Part shown: piece by piece, positions 44,164-53,207 of the stretch
Layout: every line of letters starts with the position of its first letter
Numbering within the stretch: the first letter of the stretch is position 1
DNA from: Streptantibioticus rubrisoli
GTDB lineage: Bacteria; Actinomycetota; Actinomycetes; Streptomycetales; Streptomycetaceae
Reading direction: 5' to 3'
DNA: 64,000 nt
Assembly: GCF_024436055.1 (NCBI RefSeq)
Contig: NZ_JANFNH010000028.1
Location: 20,443-84,442 of the forward strand
Translations under genes and position numbers: made by a program
Notes under the pieces: model-generated
What the model saw: only the letters and a program-made list of their open reading frames with translations
Told to the model about the DNA's origin: nothing
Databases searched by the model: none

Positions 44164-44230
44164 ACTGCCTGAACTGCCTGAACTGTCTGAAGTGGCTGAA
44201 CTGACGTCAACTGACGTGATCTGACGGTGA
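44164..44230. repeat. Tandem 9-10 bp repeats in the ACP leader
   Basis: Four 9-bp units (ACTGCCTGA twice, ACTGTCTGA, AGTGGCTGA) are followed by 10-bp variants (ACTGACGTCA, ACTGACGTGA) and TCTGACGGTGA. The array fills half of the 135-base gap between CLF and ACP, which in most clusters is much shorter. Confidence 0.75.
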
Positions 44231-44254
44231 GAACGAACCAGGAAGGGAACGCAC

Positions 44255-44518
44255 ATGAGCGACGCGACCGAAATCACCATCGACGACCTCAAGCGCATCA
44301 TGCGGGAGTCGGCGGGCGAGGACGAGTCGATCGACCTCGACGGTGACATCCTCGAAGTCCCGTTCGCGGAACTCGGTTACGACTCCCTCGCCCTCCTGGA
44401 GGCGGCGGGACGGATCACCCGCGAATACGGGGTTTCGCTGCGGGACGACGAGTTGGACGGCGTGGAGACGCCGCGCGCCTTCCTCGACGCGGTGAACGCG
44501 GCACTGGTCCGGGTGTGA
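44255..44518 (+). CDS. Type II PKS acyl carrier protein
   Basis: The 87-residue acidic carrier protein has the phosphopantetheine site Ser44 in LGYDSLALLE. It starts at an ATG behind AGGAAGG. It carries the growing polyketide for the KS/CLF pair and should be activated by the PPTase at 38223. Last gene of the minimal PKS operon. Confidence 0.96.
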   Translation: MSDATEITIDDLKRIMRESAGEDESIDLDGDILEVPFAELGYDSLALLEAAGRITREYGVSLRDDELDGVETPRAFLDAVNAALVRV

Positions 44519-44532
44519 CGCGGCATGCCGGT

Positions 44533-44557
44533 CCGTACCACCGTGCTGGTGGTACGG
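44533..44557 (+). terminator. Hairpin terminator after the ACP gene
   Basis: A 10-bp stem CCGTACCACC / GGTGGTACGG with a 5-base loop, extendable past a bulge, starts 14 bases after the ACP stop. It marks the right end of the biosynthetic operon. Confidence 0.85.
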
Positions 44558-44619
44558 GCCCGCTCCCTCCATGATTTCAGGTGGCCCGGACCGCGGCGAT
44601 CAGGGACGGTGAGGCACCC

Positions 44620-45234
44620 ATGGCGGAGCAGGATGAAGTGCGCGGGCCCGCGCCCCGGAGGAAGGTCGTACGCTCCAACGAGCGGCACCAGTGGGAGAAG
44701 GACCGGGCGCGGGCGTCCCGTGCGGAGCGGGCGGCCACCGGGGCCACCGAGTACGAGACCGGGCTGAGCCCCCGCGATCTGGTCTTCCACGCCGAGTACC
44801 GCGAGGCGAAGGCCACCGAGGAACTCGCCGCGCTGTTCGGGCTGCCCACCGGGGCCCGGCTGCTGGAGCGCGGCTACCGGACCCGCTACCGCGAGGAGGA
44901 CGCGCCGTTCAGCATCGTGCGCTCCTACCTCCCGCACGACCTGGTGGCGGCCAACCCGGACCTGCTGGACGAGACGAACGAGCCCTGGCCGGGCGGTACG
45001 CACAGCCAGCTACGCACCGTCGGCGTCGAGGTCGACCGCGTCGTGGAGCACGTCACCGCACGTCCGGCGACCGCTCGCGAGGCGGCGGAGCTCGGCCTGC
45101 CGGACGGTCTCCCGGTGATGGCGCTGCGCAAGGTGAGCACGGACGTCACCGGCCGGGTGGTGGACGTCTCCGAGGTGACCCTCCCAGCCGACCGCACCGA
45201 ACTGGTCTTCACGACCCGGCTGGCGAGGTGGTGA
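44620..45234 (+). CDS. UTRA-domain protein (GntR-like effector domain without DNA-binding domain)
   Basis: The 204-residue protein is dominated by a UTRA ligand-binding fold (RLLERGYRTRYREEDAPFSIVRSYLPHDL, DGLPVMALRKVSTDV). The N-terminus is a charged helix (WEKDRARASRAERA) and lacks the winged helix of HutC/FarR regulators. The ATG at 44620 is preferred to the GTG at 44581. It overlaps the glycosyltransferase gene by four bases, so the pair is coupled. It may sense a small molecule, or act through a partner. Confidence 0.8.
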   Translation: MAEQDEVRGPAPRRKVVRSNERHQWEKDRARASRAERAATGATEYETGLSPRDLVFHAEYREAKATEELAALFGLPTGARLLERGYRTRYREEDAPFSIVRSYLPHDLVAANPDLLDETNEPWPGGTHSQLRTVGVEVDRVVEHVTARPATAREAAELGLPDGLPVMALRKVSTDVTGRVVDVSEVTLPADRTELVFTTRLARW

Positions 45235-45998
45235 CCGTGACCGAACTCGTCTCCGTCATCACCGCCGTGCACGCGCCCGGCGCGCACTACCTGCCGGACG
45301 CGTACGCGTCGTTGGCCGGACAGCGGATGCCCGACGGCTGGGACTGGCAGTGGATCGTCCAGGAGGACGGCGAGACCGACGCGGTCGCGCGGTATCTGCC
45401 GGACGATCCGCGGATCAGTTTCGGGCAGGGGCGGTCAGGGCGCGCCGCGATGGCGCGCACCATGGCGCTCTCCCGGGCCGAGGGGCGGTTGGTGAAGGTC
45501 CTCGACGCCGACGACATGCTGACCCCCGGCGCGCTGGCGCGAGACCTGGCCGCGCTCGGCGGTCGCCCCGATGTCGGCTGGGCGACGTCCCGGGTGCTGG
45601 ACCTGCTGCCGGACGGCTCCACCGTCGGCTTCGACCAGGAGCCGCCGGGCGGGATCATCGAGCGCGGCACGGTGCTCGCGCGCTGGAGGGCCCACGACCA
45701 CCGCGCGCCGGTGCATCCGGCTTCGCTGTTCGTCCGACGTGAGCTGCTGCTGGCGCTGGGCGGCTGGATGGCCCTGCCCGCGTCCGAGGACACCGGCCTG
45801 CTCCTCGCCCTCGACGCGGTGAGCCGCGGCTGGTTCACCGCTGAGACGGGCCTGCTGTACCGCAAGTGGCCCGGTCAGGTCACCGGCCAGCCCGCCCACA
45901 CGGACGCGCGGGAGCGGGCGGCGCGGATGGCGGTGATCGAAGCACGGGCACGGGCGCTCGCGGCACTCGGCGGCTGGCGGAACCCGCCAGGAAACTGA
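45231..45998 (+). CDS. Family 2 glycosyltransferase
   Basis: The 255-residue GT-A fold enzyme begins SVITAVHAPGAHYLPDAYASL, has the metal-binding DADD motif (VLDADDMLTPGA) and an acceptor-region PASEDTGLLLALD. No membrane helices. The GTG at 45231 overlaps the UTRA gene. It is probably a core-genome sugar transferase of unknown acceptor rather than a polyketide glycosyltransferase (those are usually GT-B). Confidence 0.87.
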   Translation: MTVTELVSVITAVHAPGAHYLPDAYASLAGQRMPDGWDWQWIVQEDGETDAVARYLPDDPRISFGQGRSGRAAMARTMALSRAEGRLVKVLDADDMLTPGALARDLAALGGRPDVGWATSRVLDLLPDGSTVGFDQEPPGGIIERGTVLARWRAHDHRAPVHPASLFVRRELLLALGGWMALPASEDTGLLLALDAVSRGWFTAETGLLYRKWPGQVTGQPAHTDARERAARMAVIEARARALAALGGWRNPPGN

Positions 45999-46086
45999 CG
46001 ACCCGTCAGAAAATCTCTTCCTTCCTCAGCGGCTGTCGGGTAAACGGTGTTGGCGACGGTCACCGCCCGTGCGAAGGAGCGCGCTC

Positions 46087-46566
46087 ATGGAGTCAGCAGT
46101 GCGGATGCCATCCGCCCCTCCCGGAGAACCCCGCTATGTCGCCGCGTTCTACCAACCCGACTCGGGTTGGACCCTCGCCGCGCAGTCGCCCTGTCGGGGG
46201 CCGGTGGACTACGCGGTCGCCGCGATGATCCAGACCGTGCGGGCGCGCGGCCAGGCGCCGGTTGTGGAGATCTGGGGTCCGGCCGAGGACCGTCAAAGCT
46301 GGCGGCGGCTGGACGCCGTTCGCGCGCGATCCGGCACGGTCGGCGCTCAACCGGCGCCCGTGGAGCGGCAGTCGGAGCGCAGCGCGCGCGAGGAGCGGCT
46401 GCGGGACCGGCGGCACCAGGTGCTGCTGGCCGCGCTCGGCGCCGCCGGAGTGACCGATCTGGGCGCCGCGGACTCCTCCGCCATGGCCCAGATCGTCGAC
46501 GCCCTGGACGAGGAGGCGGTGCGCGCGATCGCCCGCTGGCTCGCGGCGGCGAACGAACGGATCTGA
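46087..46566 (+). CDS. Hypothetical actinomycete protein
   Basis: The 159-residue protein starts at an ATG with GAAGGAG upstream. The first half is a compact alpha/beta segment (YVAAFYQPDSGWTLAAQS) and the second half a charged helix followed by a C-terminal helical part (DALDEEAVRAIARWL). No membrane helix or known motif. Monocistronic, convergent with the large ATPase gene. Confidence 0.75.
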   Translation: MESAVRMPSAPPGEPRYVAAFYQPDSGWTLAAQSPCRGPVDYAVAAMIQTVRARGQAPVVEIWGPAEDRQSWRRLDAVRARSGTVGAQPAPVERQSERSAREERLRDRRHQVLLAALGAAGVTDLGAADSSAMAQIVDALDEEAVRAIARWLAAANERI

Positions 46567-46670
46567 ACGACAAGGGGCCGAACAGCAAGGGGCCCGAGCG
46601 CTGGCGACGGGGGATACGCCAACGATCGGGCCGTACGTGACGGTAACAAGGGTTCGGCCTGTATGGGAGA

Positions 46671-46709
46671 TCACCTTCCAGGTGAACAGTCAGATGTGAC
46701 GAACGTCAC
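46671..46709. terminator. Two short palindromes between convergent genes
   Basis: TCACCT-tcc-AGGTGA (46671-46685) and GTGACG-aa-CGTCAC (46696-46709) lie just before the stop of the leftward ATPase gene. They could terminate one or both transcripts; an operator role is less likely in a convergent gap. Confidence 0.45.
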
Positions 46710-46720
46710 GTGCCGTCGGA

Positions 46721-49700
46721 TCAACTTCCGCAGGGCGGCGCGTATTGGAGGCGTGGCAGGTACTGGTGCCACACGTCGGGCGTCAGGACGCCACGGGTGA
46801 GCGAGCAGACGCGCCGCGCGGCTCGCTCCGCGTCCAGGCTCCACAGCCGGATGGTTCCCGCGCCGCTCGATATGCCGAGCAGATGGCTCGTCGGGTTGAA
46901 CGACAGGAAGTCGCCCGCCCGGGCGTTGGGGCTGATCGACTGGCCGATCGCGGTGGCCGCGGCCGGATGCGAGACGTTCCAGAACCGGACCGTGTCATCG
47001 TCGCCACCGCTGGCCAACGTGCGGCCGTTCGGGCTGAACGACAGCGACACGACCGCCTCGGTGTGACCGGTCAGGCGCCTGCCCAGCCCCGTGACCCGCA
47101 GCGGATCGGTGATGTTCCACAGCCGGACCGTGTCGTCGTCGCTGCCGCTGGCGAGGGTGCGGCCGTCCGGGCTGAAGGCGAGCGCGTTGATCGGGCCCAG
47201 GTGCCCGATCAGCGGCGCGCCGAGCGCGGTCGCGTGCCGTGGGTCGGCCACGTTCCACAGCCGGATGGTGTTGTCCGCGCTGCCGCTGGCGAGGGTGCGC
47301 CCGTCCGGGCTGAAGACGAGCTTGTCGACGTACCCGGTGTGGCCGGTGAGCGGAGCGCCGAGCGGCGCCGGGTGCGAGGGATCGGTGACGTTCCACAACT
47401 GGATGGTGCGGTCGTCGTGGCCGGTCGCCAGGGTGCGGCCGTCCGGGCTGAACGCCACCGTGTTCGCACCCGAGTAGCGGGTTTCCAGCACGAGCGGCGG
47501 CCCACACGGGGTGGGCCGGGTCGGATCGGTGACGTCCCACAGCAGGATCGTGCGGATCGCCTCGGTACGGCCGCCCAACTGGATCGCCAGCGTGTGGCCG
47601 TCGGGAGAGAACGTCAGCGAGCGCACATCGCCCTGGCCCGGCGTGAACGGCCCGCCGAGCAGCAGCGGTCTGGCCGGATCGGTCACGTTCCACAGCCGTA
47701 CGTCACCCCGCGCCGTGGCGGTGGCCAGTACCCGGCCGTCCGGGCGGAACGCGCCCACCTGGCCGACCATGTCCGATGTCGGCACCGACCACAGCCGGAC
47801 CTTGCTGTCCCCCGTCCCGGTGGCGAGCGTGCGCCCGTCCGGGCTGAAGCCGACGGCGTACATCTCACCGCTGCTGCCCGCAAGCGGCTCGCCGACCTGG
47901 GACGGGTACGCCGGGTCGCTGACGTTCCACAGGATCGCGGTGCTGTCCCCGCTGCCCCCGGCCAGCATGGTGCCGTCCGGGCTGAACGCCACCGACCACA
48001 CGGCGCCGGTGTGCCCGGTGAGCGCCGCGCCGAGCGGTGCCGCGTGCGCCGGATCGGCCACGTTCCACAGCCGGACGGTGTCGTCCGCGCTGCCGCTGGC
48101 CAGTGTGCGGCCGTCCGGGCTGAACGCCACCGAGTGCACCGTGCTGGTGTGACCGGCCAGCGGATCGCCCAGCGGCTGCGGGTGGGCCGGGTCGGCCACG
48201 TTCCACAGCCAGATCGTGCGGTCGTCGCTGCCGGCCGCCAGCGTGTGCCCGTCCGGGCTGAACGCCACCGAGCGCACCGCCGCGGTGTGCCCGGTCAACG
48301 GGTCGCCGAGCGGCCGTGGTTGCCGCGGATCACGCACGTCCCACAACCGGACGGTGTGGTCCTCGTCGGCGGAGGCCAGCGTGCGGCCGTCAGGGCTGAA
48401 CGCGACCAGGTAGATCGTGCCGCAGTGCCCGGTCAACGGCGGCCCCAGCGGCCGTGGTTGCCGCGGATCGCGCACGTCCCACAGCCGGATCGTGCCGTCG
48501 TCCGAGGCGCTGGCCAGCGTGCGGCCGTCCGGGCTGAAGACTGCCGAGCTCACCCAACTGGTGTGCCCGGTAAGGGGCTTGCCCAGCGGCGCGGGGCGAG
48601 TGGGGTCCGCCACGTCCCACAGCCGCACCGTGCGGTCGTAGCTGGCGGTCGCCAGCACCCGCCCGTTCGGGCTGAAGGAGGTCAGGTACACCGCGCCGGT
48701 GTGGCCGTGCAGCGGCGTGGCCAGTGGCGCGTTCTCCGTGGAGATCAGCCGACCCTGGACGCCCTGGTCGTCCGGCCGCAACCGGTGTGCCACCAGGTTG
48801 AGTTCGGCCGACAGCGAGGGATCGGTGTACTGGACCCGGTCCGCCTCGGCGACCACCTGCTCGAAGACGGCGTCGTCCCGCTGCTGCCGGGCCACCGCCG
48901 CGGAGACCACCGCCAGCACGGCGAAGACCAGCAGCGCCGACACCGCGGCCCGGGCCAGCCAGACGGTGCGTCGCCGCAAACGGGCCGACGCGGCGAGGAA
49001 GTCCGCCACGCCACGGGTCAGGAACGTCCTCCCCGTCGACTGCGCCCAGGCGCGGGCCTCCTCCAGGCGGCTGCCCCGGTACAGCAGCGCGGTGTCCCGG
49101 CCGGAGCCCTCCCAGGCCCTGCTGTCCTCCTCCAGCTTCTGCCGCAACAGGTTGTCCTGGCGGTCCTTGTCCAGCCAGTCGCGCAGCCGCGGCCAGGCGT
49201 GCAGCAGCGCCTCATGGGTGATCTCCACCGATTCCGCGTCCAACGTCACCAACCGGGCGCGCACCAGGGCCTCCAGCGACTCCACGGTCTTGTCCGGATC
49301 GCTGGACTCGTCCGCCAACTGCCGCCGGATGCCGCGCCGTCGGGTGGCCTGGGTGTCCTCGCTCAACCGCACCAGCCGGAGCAGCAGCACTCTGGCGGCG
49401 GTGCGCCCGGCCGGGTCCAGCCCGGACCAGGCCCGCTCGGCCGTCGCCGCCACCGCGCCCTGGATGCCGCCCGCGGCGCGGTAGCCGGAGAGCGTCAGCC
49501 TGCCCGCCTTCCGCCGCTGCCAGGTGGCGAGCAGGGCGTGCGAGAGCAGCGGCAGCACCCCGGCGTCATGCGCGTGCCGCGGACCGTCGGGGGACGCCCG
49601 CACGTCGCTGGCGCTGACCTCTCTGATGATCAACTCGGCCAGGCCCGGCTCCAGTTCCAGGCCGACGGCCTTGGCCGGGCCGGTCACCGCCTCGCGCAGC

Positions 49701-50752
49701 TCCGCGGTGGTGAGCGGGCCGAGCACCATGTGCCGGTGCTGCAACGCGTCGGCGAGTTCGGGGTGTCCCAGGCACTGGCCGTAGAAGTCGGCTCGCACGC
49801 CGAGCACGACCAGCACCGGCGCGGTACCGCCGGGCTTGGCGGGTGAGGCCGCGGCGTGCAGCAGTTGGATGAACGCGCGCCTGCTCGGCTCGTCGCGGCA
49901 GAGGGTGAAGGATTCCTCGAACTGGTCCACGATCAGTATCGGACGGGCGCTCGGCGCCGCCACCCGCCGCGCCCATGCCGTGATCGACTCACGCACCCGT
50001 TCCGGATATTGCGGGCTGAGCGATTCCGCGGCCTTCGACGTATCCGGATCCGGTATCACGTCGGCGAGTTCGGGTATTCGCCTGGTCAACTCCGCGAGCG
50101 GGTCAACGCCCGGCACCATGAGCAGTGCGGGACCCGCGGCGAATTCACCGTCGTCAAGCGCTCCGTTGAGCAGTGCGGGTATCAGACCGGCTTTCAACAG
50201 GGAGGACTTTCCCGCTCCGGAGGCCCCTACCAGCATCACCAGGCCGCCGGAATTCCGGGCCGTGCGCAGCTGTTCCACCAGGGCGTCCGTCGCCCTTTCC
50301 CGGCCGAAGAACCACCGCGCGTCCTCCTGGCGGAACGAGGCCAGGCCGCGGTACGGGCAGACGCCCACCTCGGGCGACGGTTGGTCGGGATCGCGGGTCT
50401 CGTCATCGGCGGTCGCGGCGGTCCGGACGCCAACCGCCCGTTCCCACAGGTTCTGCCACTGGGACAGGTCGTACAGACCCACGCTCACCGGCGTCGGCGC
50501 CAGTCGGCGAGCCTGCGGGATGAGGACGTGCAGCACGGCCGCCAACGCGGCGAACTGCGCGGGTACGTTGCGGGCCCGCCGCCAGTCGCTGATCCGCTGG
50601 GCGGACACCTGGACCGGACGCCCTCGTTCGTCGACCCGCTGAAGGCGGCGGACCGCCTCGGCGACGGTCTTCAGTGGAGGGTTTCCGGCCTCCTTGTACA
50701 GCAGGGCGAGGTGTTCCGCGAAGGCCGCGCGTGGCTCCGAAACGGAGTCCAA
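46721..50752 (-). CDS. HTH-STAND ATPase with transmembrane segment and 14 WD40 repeats
   Basis: The 1343-residue protein starts at TTG 50752 behind GGAGG. The N-terminal ~85 residues form an HTH-like module. The AAA/STAND ATPase has Walker A GASGAGKS at 176-183 and Walker B ILIVDQFEE. A single hydrophobic helix near residues 600-625 (AAVSALLVFAVLAVVSAAVA) anchors it in the membrane. The rest is 14 WD40 units (VRLWDV/VRLWNV-type ends), enough for two seven-bladed propellers. Streptomycetes encode several such sensors; the trigger and output are unknown. The near-identical repeat units make the DNA internally repetitive. Confidence 0.93.
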   Translation of the reverse strand: MDSVSEPRAAFAEHLALLYKEAGNPPLKTVAEAVRRLQRVDERGRPVQVSAQRISDWRRARNVPAQFAALAAVLHVLIPQARRLAPTPVSVGLYDLSQWQNLWERAVGVRTAATADDETRDPDQPSPEVGVCPYRGLASFRQEDARWFFGRERATDALVEQLRTARNSGGLVMLVGASGAGKSSLLKAGLIPALLNGALDDGEFAAGPALLMVPGVDPLAELTRRIPELADVIPDPDTSKAAESLSPQYPERVRESITAWARRVAAPSARPILIVDQFEESFTLCRDEPSRRAFIQLLHAAASPAKPGGTAPVLVVLGVRADFYGQCLGHPELADALQHRHMVLGPLTTAELREAVTGPAKAVGLELEPGLAELIIREVSASDVRASPDGPRHAHDAGVLPLLSHALLATWQRRKAGRLTLSGYRAAGGIQGAVAATAERAWSGLDPAGRTAARVLLLRLVRLSEDTQATRRRGIRRQLADESSDPDKTVESLEALVRARLVTLDAESVEITHEALLHAWPRLRDWLDKDRQDNLLRQKLEEDSRAWEGSGRDTALLYRGSRLEEARAWAQSTGRTFLTRGVADFLAASARLRRRTVWLARAAVSALLVFAVLAVVSAAVARQQRDDAVFEQVVAEADRVQYTDPSLSAELNLVAHRLRPDDQGVQGRLISTENAPLATPLHGHTGAVYLTSFSPNGRVLATASYDRTVRLWDVADPTRPAPLGKPLTGHTSWVSSAVFSPDGRTLASASDDGTIRLWDVRDPRQPRPLGPPLTGHCGTIYLVAFSPDGRTLASADEDHTVRLWDVRDPRQPRPLGDPLTGHTAAVRSVAFSPDGHTLAAGSDDRTIWLWNVADPAHPQPLGDPLAGHTSTVHSVAFSPDGRTLASGSADDTVRLWNVADPAHAAPLGAALTGHTGAVWSVAFSPDGTMLAGGSGDSTAILWNVSDPAYPSQVGEPLAGSSGEMYAVGFSPDGRTLATGTGDSKVRLWSVPTSDMVGQVGAFRPDGRVLATATARGDVRLWNVTDPARPLLLGGPFTPGQGDVRSLTFSPDGHTLAIQLGGRTEAIRTILLWDVTDPTRPTPCGPPLVLETRYSGANTVAFSPDGRTLATGHDDRTIQLWNVTDPSHPAPLGAPLTGHTGYVDKLVFSPDGRTLASGSADNTIRLWNVADPRHATALGAPLIGHLGPINALAFSPDGRTLASGSDDDTVRLWNITDPLRVTGLGRRLTGHTEAVVSLSFSPNGRTLASGGDDDTVRFWNVSHPAAATAIGQSISPNARAGDFLSFNPTSHLLGISSGAGTIRLWSLDAERAARRVCSLTRGVLTPDVWHQYLPRLQYAPPCGS

Positions 50753-50963
50753 AGTCTCCTCCGTCGACTCTTCTGTCGTCCCCCGCCGCCCGTACCGTCC
50801 GGACCGGAAAACTGACTCTAGCGCAGTGACCTGCGGCAAGGTCGCCGGGCCGGAACCGGAATCGCTGTGGTGGGGCGCTTAGCTGGCAGGATGCGGAACG
50901 CGTGAACGATCTCGTTCGGCTCCGGTCTCCGCGAGGGGAGAGACCGGCGCCGAACAACACGCC

Positions 50964-50985
50964 ACGGGGGGCGGAAGCCCCCCGT
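50964..50985. terminator. GGAA-tetraloop hairpin
   Basis: A perfect 9-bp stem ACGGGGGGC / GCCCCCCGT closed by GGAA. It is about 415 bases beyond the TatA stop on the leftward transcript and could end that transcript, or an unannotated small RNA from the repeat region. Confidence 0.55.
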
Positions 50986-51196
50986 CCGGTCACGCCCGCG
51001 CCCGTGGTCGCGCCGTGCCTACCAGCGTCTGAGCGCGCACCCGGCCGCGCGGCCGGGCCCTAACAGGCCCGCCCGCGAAGCGAATTCGAGGCGCGGCGGC
51101 CGAAAACCGCCGTCTGTTCTCGTCGCCGTGATATGCCGACAGGTGTTCGCCGGGATGGCCCGAGCGAATCCTGGCCGCAATCCGATGGACGTATAT

Positions 51197-51262
51197 GTTC
51201 CGGCGGCCCGGCAACGTGGACCGTTCCGGCAGTCCTGCAACGTGGACCGTTCCGGCGGCCCG
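51197..51262. repeat. 26-bp tandem repeat, about 2.5 copies
   Basis: Units begin GTTCCGGC at 51197, 51223 and 51249. The first two are full length (ending CAACGTGGACC) with a few changes; the third diverges after about 14 bases. Non-coding. Confidence 0.7.
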
Positions 51263-51399
51263 ACCGTACGTTGACGGGAAAGCGTCGTGCAATGACGGAC
51301 GTTGCGGTGACGGCCCGTGAAAACCCGGCATGAAAAAGCGACACCGGATTTCGCCATGTTCCGTGGCGAAACCCGGTCAAGTCACGTTGTGTTGTGTGG

Positions 51400-51690
51400 T
51401 CAGGCCGTGTTGCGCCGGTCCTCCATCGTCGAGGCGGATTCCGGGGCGGGCTTGTGCTCCAAGGCGTCTGGGGACTTTTCCTGCGCGGCGGTGTCCGTTC
51501 CGCCGCCGGTTTCGGACGGTGCGCCGGTGGGCTTGTCGTCGTCCCGTAGGGCGCGCGTCTCCGACTTCAGGATGCGCAGCGACTTGCCGATGCCGCGCGC
51601 GGCGTCCGGAAGCTTCCTGGAGCCGAACAGCAACACGAACACCAGCACGACCAGGATGATGTGCCACGGTTCGAGTCCGTTCCTGAACAT
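51400..51690 (-). CDS. tatA: TatA/E-family twin-arginine translocase subunit
   Basis: The 96-residue protein has an N-terminal hydrophobic helix ([14 protein letters not shown]), then the TatA-type amphipathic helix ([22 protein letters not shown]) and an acidic, disordered tail. The [12 protein letters not shown] hinge is diagnostic. It forms the pore component of the Tat exporter, or is an auxiliary TatA paralogue, since tatA-tatC normally lie elsewhere. It could help export Tat substrates such as the multicopper oxidase. Confidence 0.93.
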   Translation of the reverse strand: MFRNGLEPWHIILVVLVFVLLFGSRKLPDAARGIGKSLRILKSETRALRDDDKPTGAPSETGGGTDTAAQEKSPDALEHKPAPESASTMEDRRNTA

Positions 51691-51913
51691 CCTGCGGCCT
51701 CGCTCCCGCCATGGCCACCGCCCGGTGACGCACGGCTGTCCGATTGGGCTTCCTGCCTCCGGAGTATCGCCTGTCGGGGTACCTGACCGGAAGCACCCAC
51801 CGGAAAACATCGGCGGAACCCCGGATGGCCCCGCTCAGCCGTGGGGCGGGCGGGGAACTAGGTCCTCGGGCGGGAGCGTTGACCTGGTAGGCACAAAGGA
51901 CGGAGGGCACGGC

Positions 51914-52162
51914 ATGACCAGTTTCCTGGACCGGGCCAAGGAAGTCGCCCAGCGCGGGCTGGACGTCGGCAAGGAGAAGGTGGAGGAGGTGCAGGCCCAT
52001 CGCACCGGCGGTGACCTGCTGCGCAGGCTCGGCGCCGCGTACTACGCCGAGCAGCGCGGTTCCGGTTCGCACGAGGCGGTGACCGGCGCGCTGGAGGCGG
52101 TGGAAACGCACATCCGCCAGCACGGCGACGCGTTCCTGCGCGGAACCACGCCGACCGGCTGA
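51914..52162 (+). CDS. Small conserved hypothetical protein
   Basis: The 82-residue, mostly helical and charged protein (SFLDRAKEVAQRGLDVGKEK; LRRLGAAYYAEQRG) has ATG 51914 behind GGAGG. It resembles small actinomycete proteins of unknown role. No membrane segment. Convergent with the DedA gene. Confidence 0.82.
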   Translation: MTSFLDRAKEVAQRGLDVGKEKVEEVQAHRTGGDLLRRLGAAYYAEQRGSGSHEAVTGALEAVETHIRQHGDAFLRGTTPTG

Positions 52163-52197
52163 CGGATCGGGCCGGTACGGGCCGGGCTTTTCCTGGC

Positions 52198-52881
52198 TTA
52201 CGCCTTGTGCTCCGGCGCACGGCTCATCGCGGCGGCCTTCGCGGGGGCGCGGCGGGCCCGCCGGATCTCCAGGGCCACCGGAACCAGCGAGAGCAGGACC
52301 ACCACCGCGATGATCGGCAGCAGGTAGTGGTCGATGTTGGGGATGGACGAGCCCAGTGCGTTCCCGGCGACGGTGACACCGAGGCTCCACAGCAGACCGC
52401 CGACGACCTGCCACACCGTGAAGACCTTGGCGGGCACGCCCAGCGCGCCCGCCATGGGGTTGAGCACGGTGCGCACCAGCGGGATGAAGCGGGCCAGCAC
52501 GATCGCCTTGCCGTAGCCGTACTTCTCCAGCATCTCGCCGGAGCGCTCGACGGCCTCGTGCAACTTGGGGTTCTTGACCTTGGCCAGCAGCGCGGGACCG
52601 CCACGGCGTCCGATCAGATAGCCGGTCTGCGCACCGAGCAGGGCGCCGACGGCCGCGGCGAGCAGCACCCAGGTCAGTGAGAGGTGGACCGCGGACTTCG
52701 CGCTGGTCGTGGTGAACAGGCCCGCGGTGAACAGCAGCGAGTCGCCGGGCAGGAAGAAGCCCACCAGCAGGCCGGTCTCGGCGAACAGCACCACGAGGAT
52801 GCCGATGGCGCCGAAGGACGACAGCAGGGAGTTGGGGTCCAGGACGTTGACGGCGAGCTGCGAGCCGTGGGTCAGAAGCAT
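52198..52881 (-). CDS. dedA: DedA-family (VTT domain) membrane protein
   Basis: The 227-residue integral membrane protein has FAETGLLVGFFLPGDSLLF and the F/YxxR-type GYGKAIVLARFIPLVRTVLNPMAG motif of the DedA/VTT family. These proteins flip or transport phospholipids such as undecaprenyl phosphate and influence membrane homeostasis. An 18-bp BlaI-like operator lies 26 bases upstream of the start, matching the one before the blaI gene. Confidence 0.94.
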   Translation of the reverse strand: MLLTHGSQLAVNVLDPNSLLSSFGAIGILVVLFAETGLLVGFFLPGDSLLFTAGLFTTTSAKSAVHLSLTWVLLAAAVGALLGAQTGYLIGRRGGPALLAKVKNPKLHEAVERSGEMLEKYGYGKAIVLARFIPLVRTVLNPMAGALGVPAKVFTVWQVVGGLLWSLGVTVAGNALGSSIPNIDHYLLPIIAVVVLLSLVPVALEIRRARRAPAKAAAMSRAPEHKA

Positions 52882-52906
52882 GTGGCGTCCCTCTGCGGAG
52901 GTGAAG

Positions 52907-52924
52907 GTCTACGAGAGTGTAGAC
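52907..52924. promoter_or_regulatory. BlaI/MecI-type operator upstream of dedA
   Basis: The palindrome GTCTAC-gagagt-GTAGAC is almost identical to that at 54669-54686 (GTCTAC-gagtct-GTAGAC), including the first three spacer bases. The shared site suggests that the BlaI-type repressor encoded at 54170 controls dedA. Confidence 0.75.
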
Positions 52925-53207
52925 GCTCACCGTCGCCTCCGCCCTTCCCGCGGCCGCTGGGGGTGCATCGGGCACGGCGGGTTGACGCCCCGGGGCGGGG
53001 TCGCGGTGGTTTGCACCGCCGAACCGCGTCGTCGTGGTGGTTACTCGCCGCTGCGGCGGTCTTCTGTTCGAGGACAGGGCCCCAAGCCGCCTGTGCACGA
53101 ACGCGGGCGAAAAGATCTCCGCCGCGACGGCGAGGAACCCCCACGGCGGAGACCCGCGGTGTCCTGCGAACCGCGACCCAACGCGGCCGCGACCCCGGCG
53201 GGAGGCG
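52925..53207. other. Non-coding gap between dedA and the blaR1-like gene
   Basis: Together with the operator this gap is 326 bases. I see only shadow ORFs and no clear terminator; the dedA promoter must overlap its left end. Confidence 0.5.

Larger units (their letters stand above)
50753..51399. promoter_or_regulatory. Long intergenic region between STAND ATPase and TatA genes
   Basis: 647 bases without a supported gene. It contains a strong GGAA-loop hairpin at 50964-50985, a 26-bp tandem repeat at 51197-51262, and presumably the ATPase promoter. ORFs here are short and lack ribosome sites. Confidence 0.5.
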
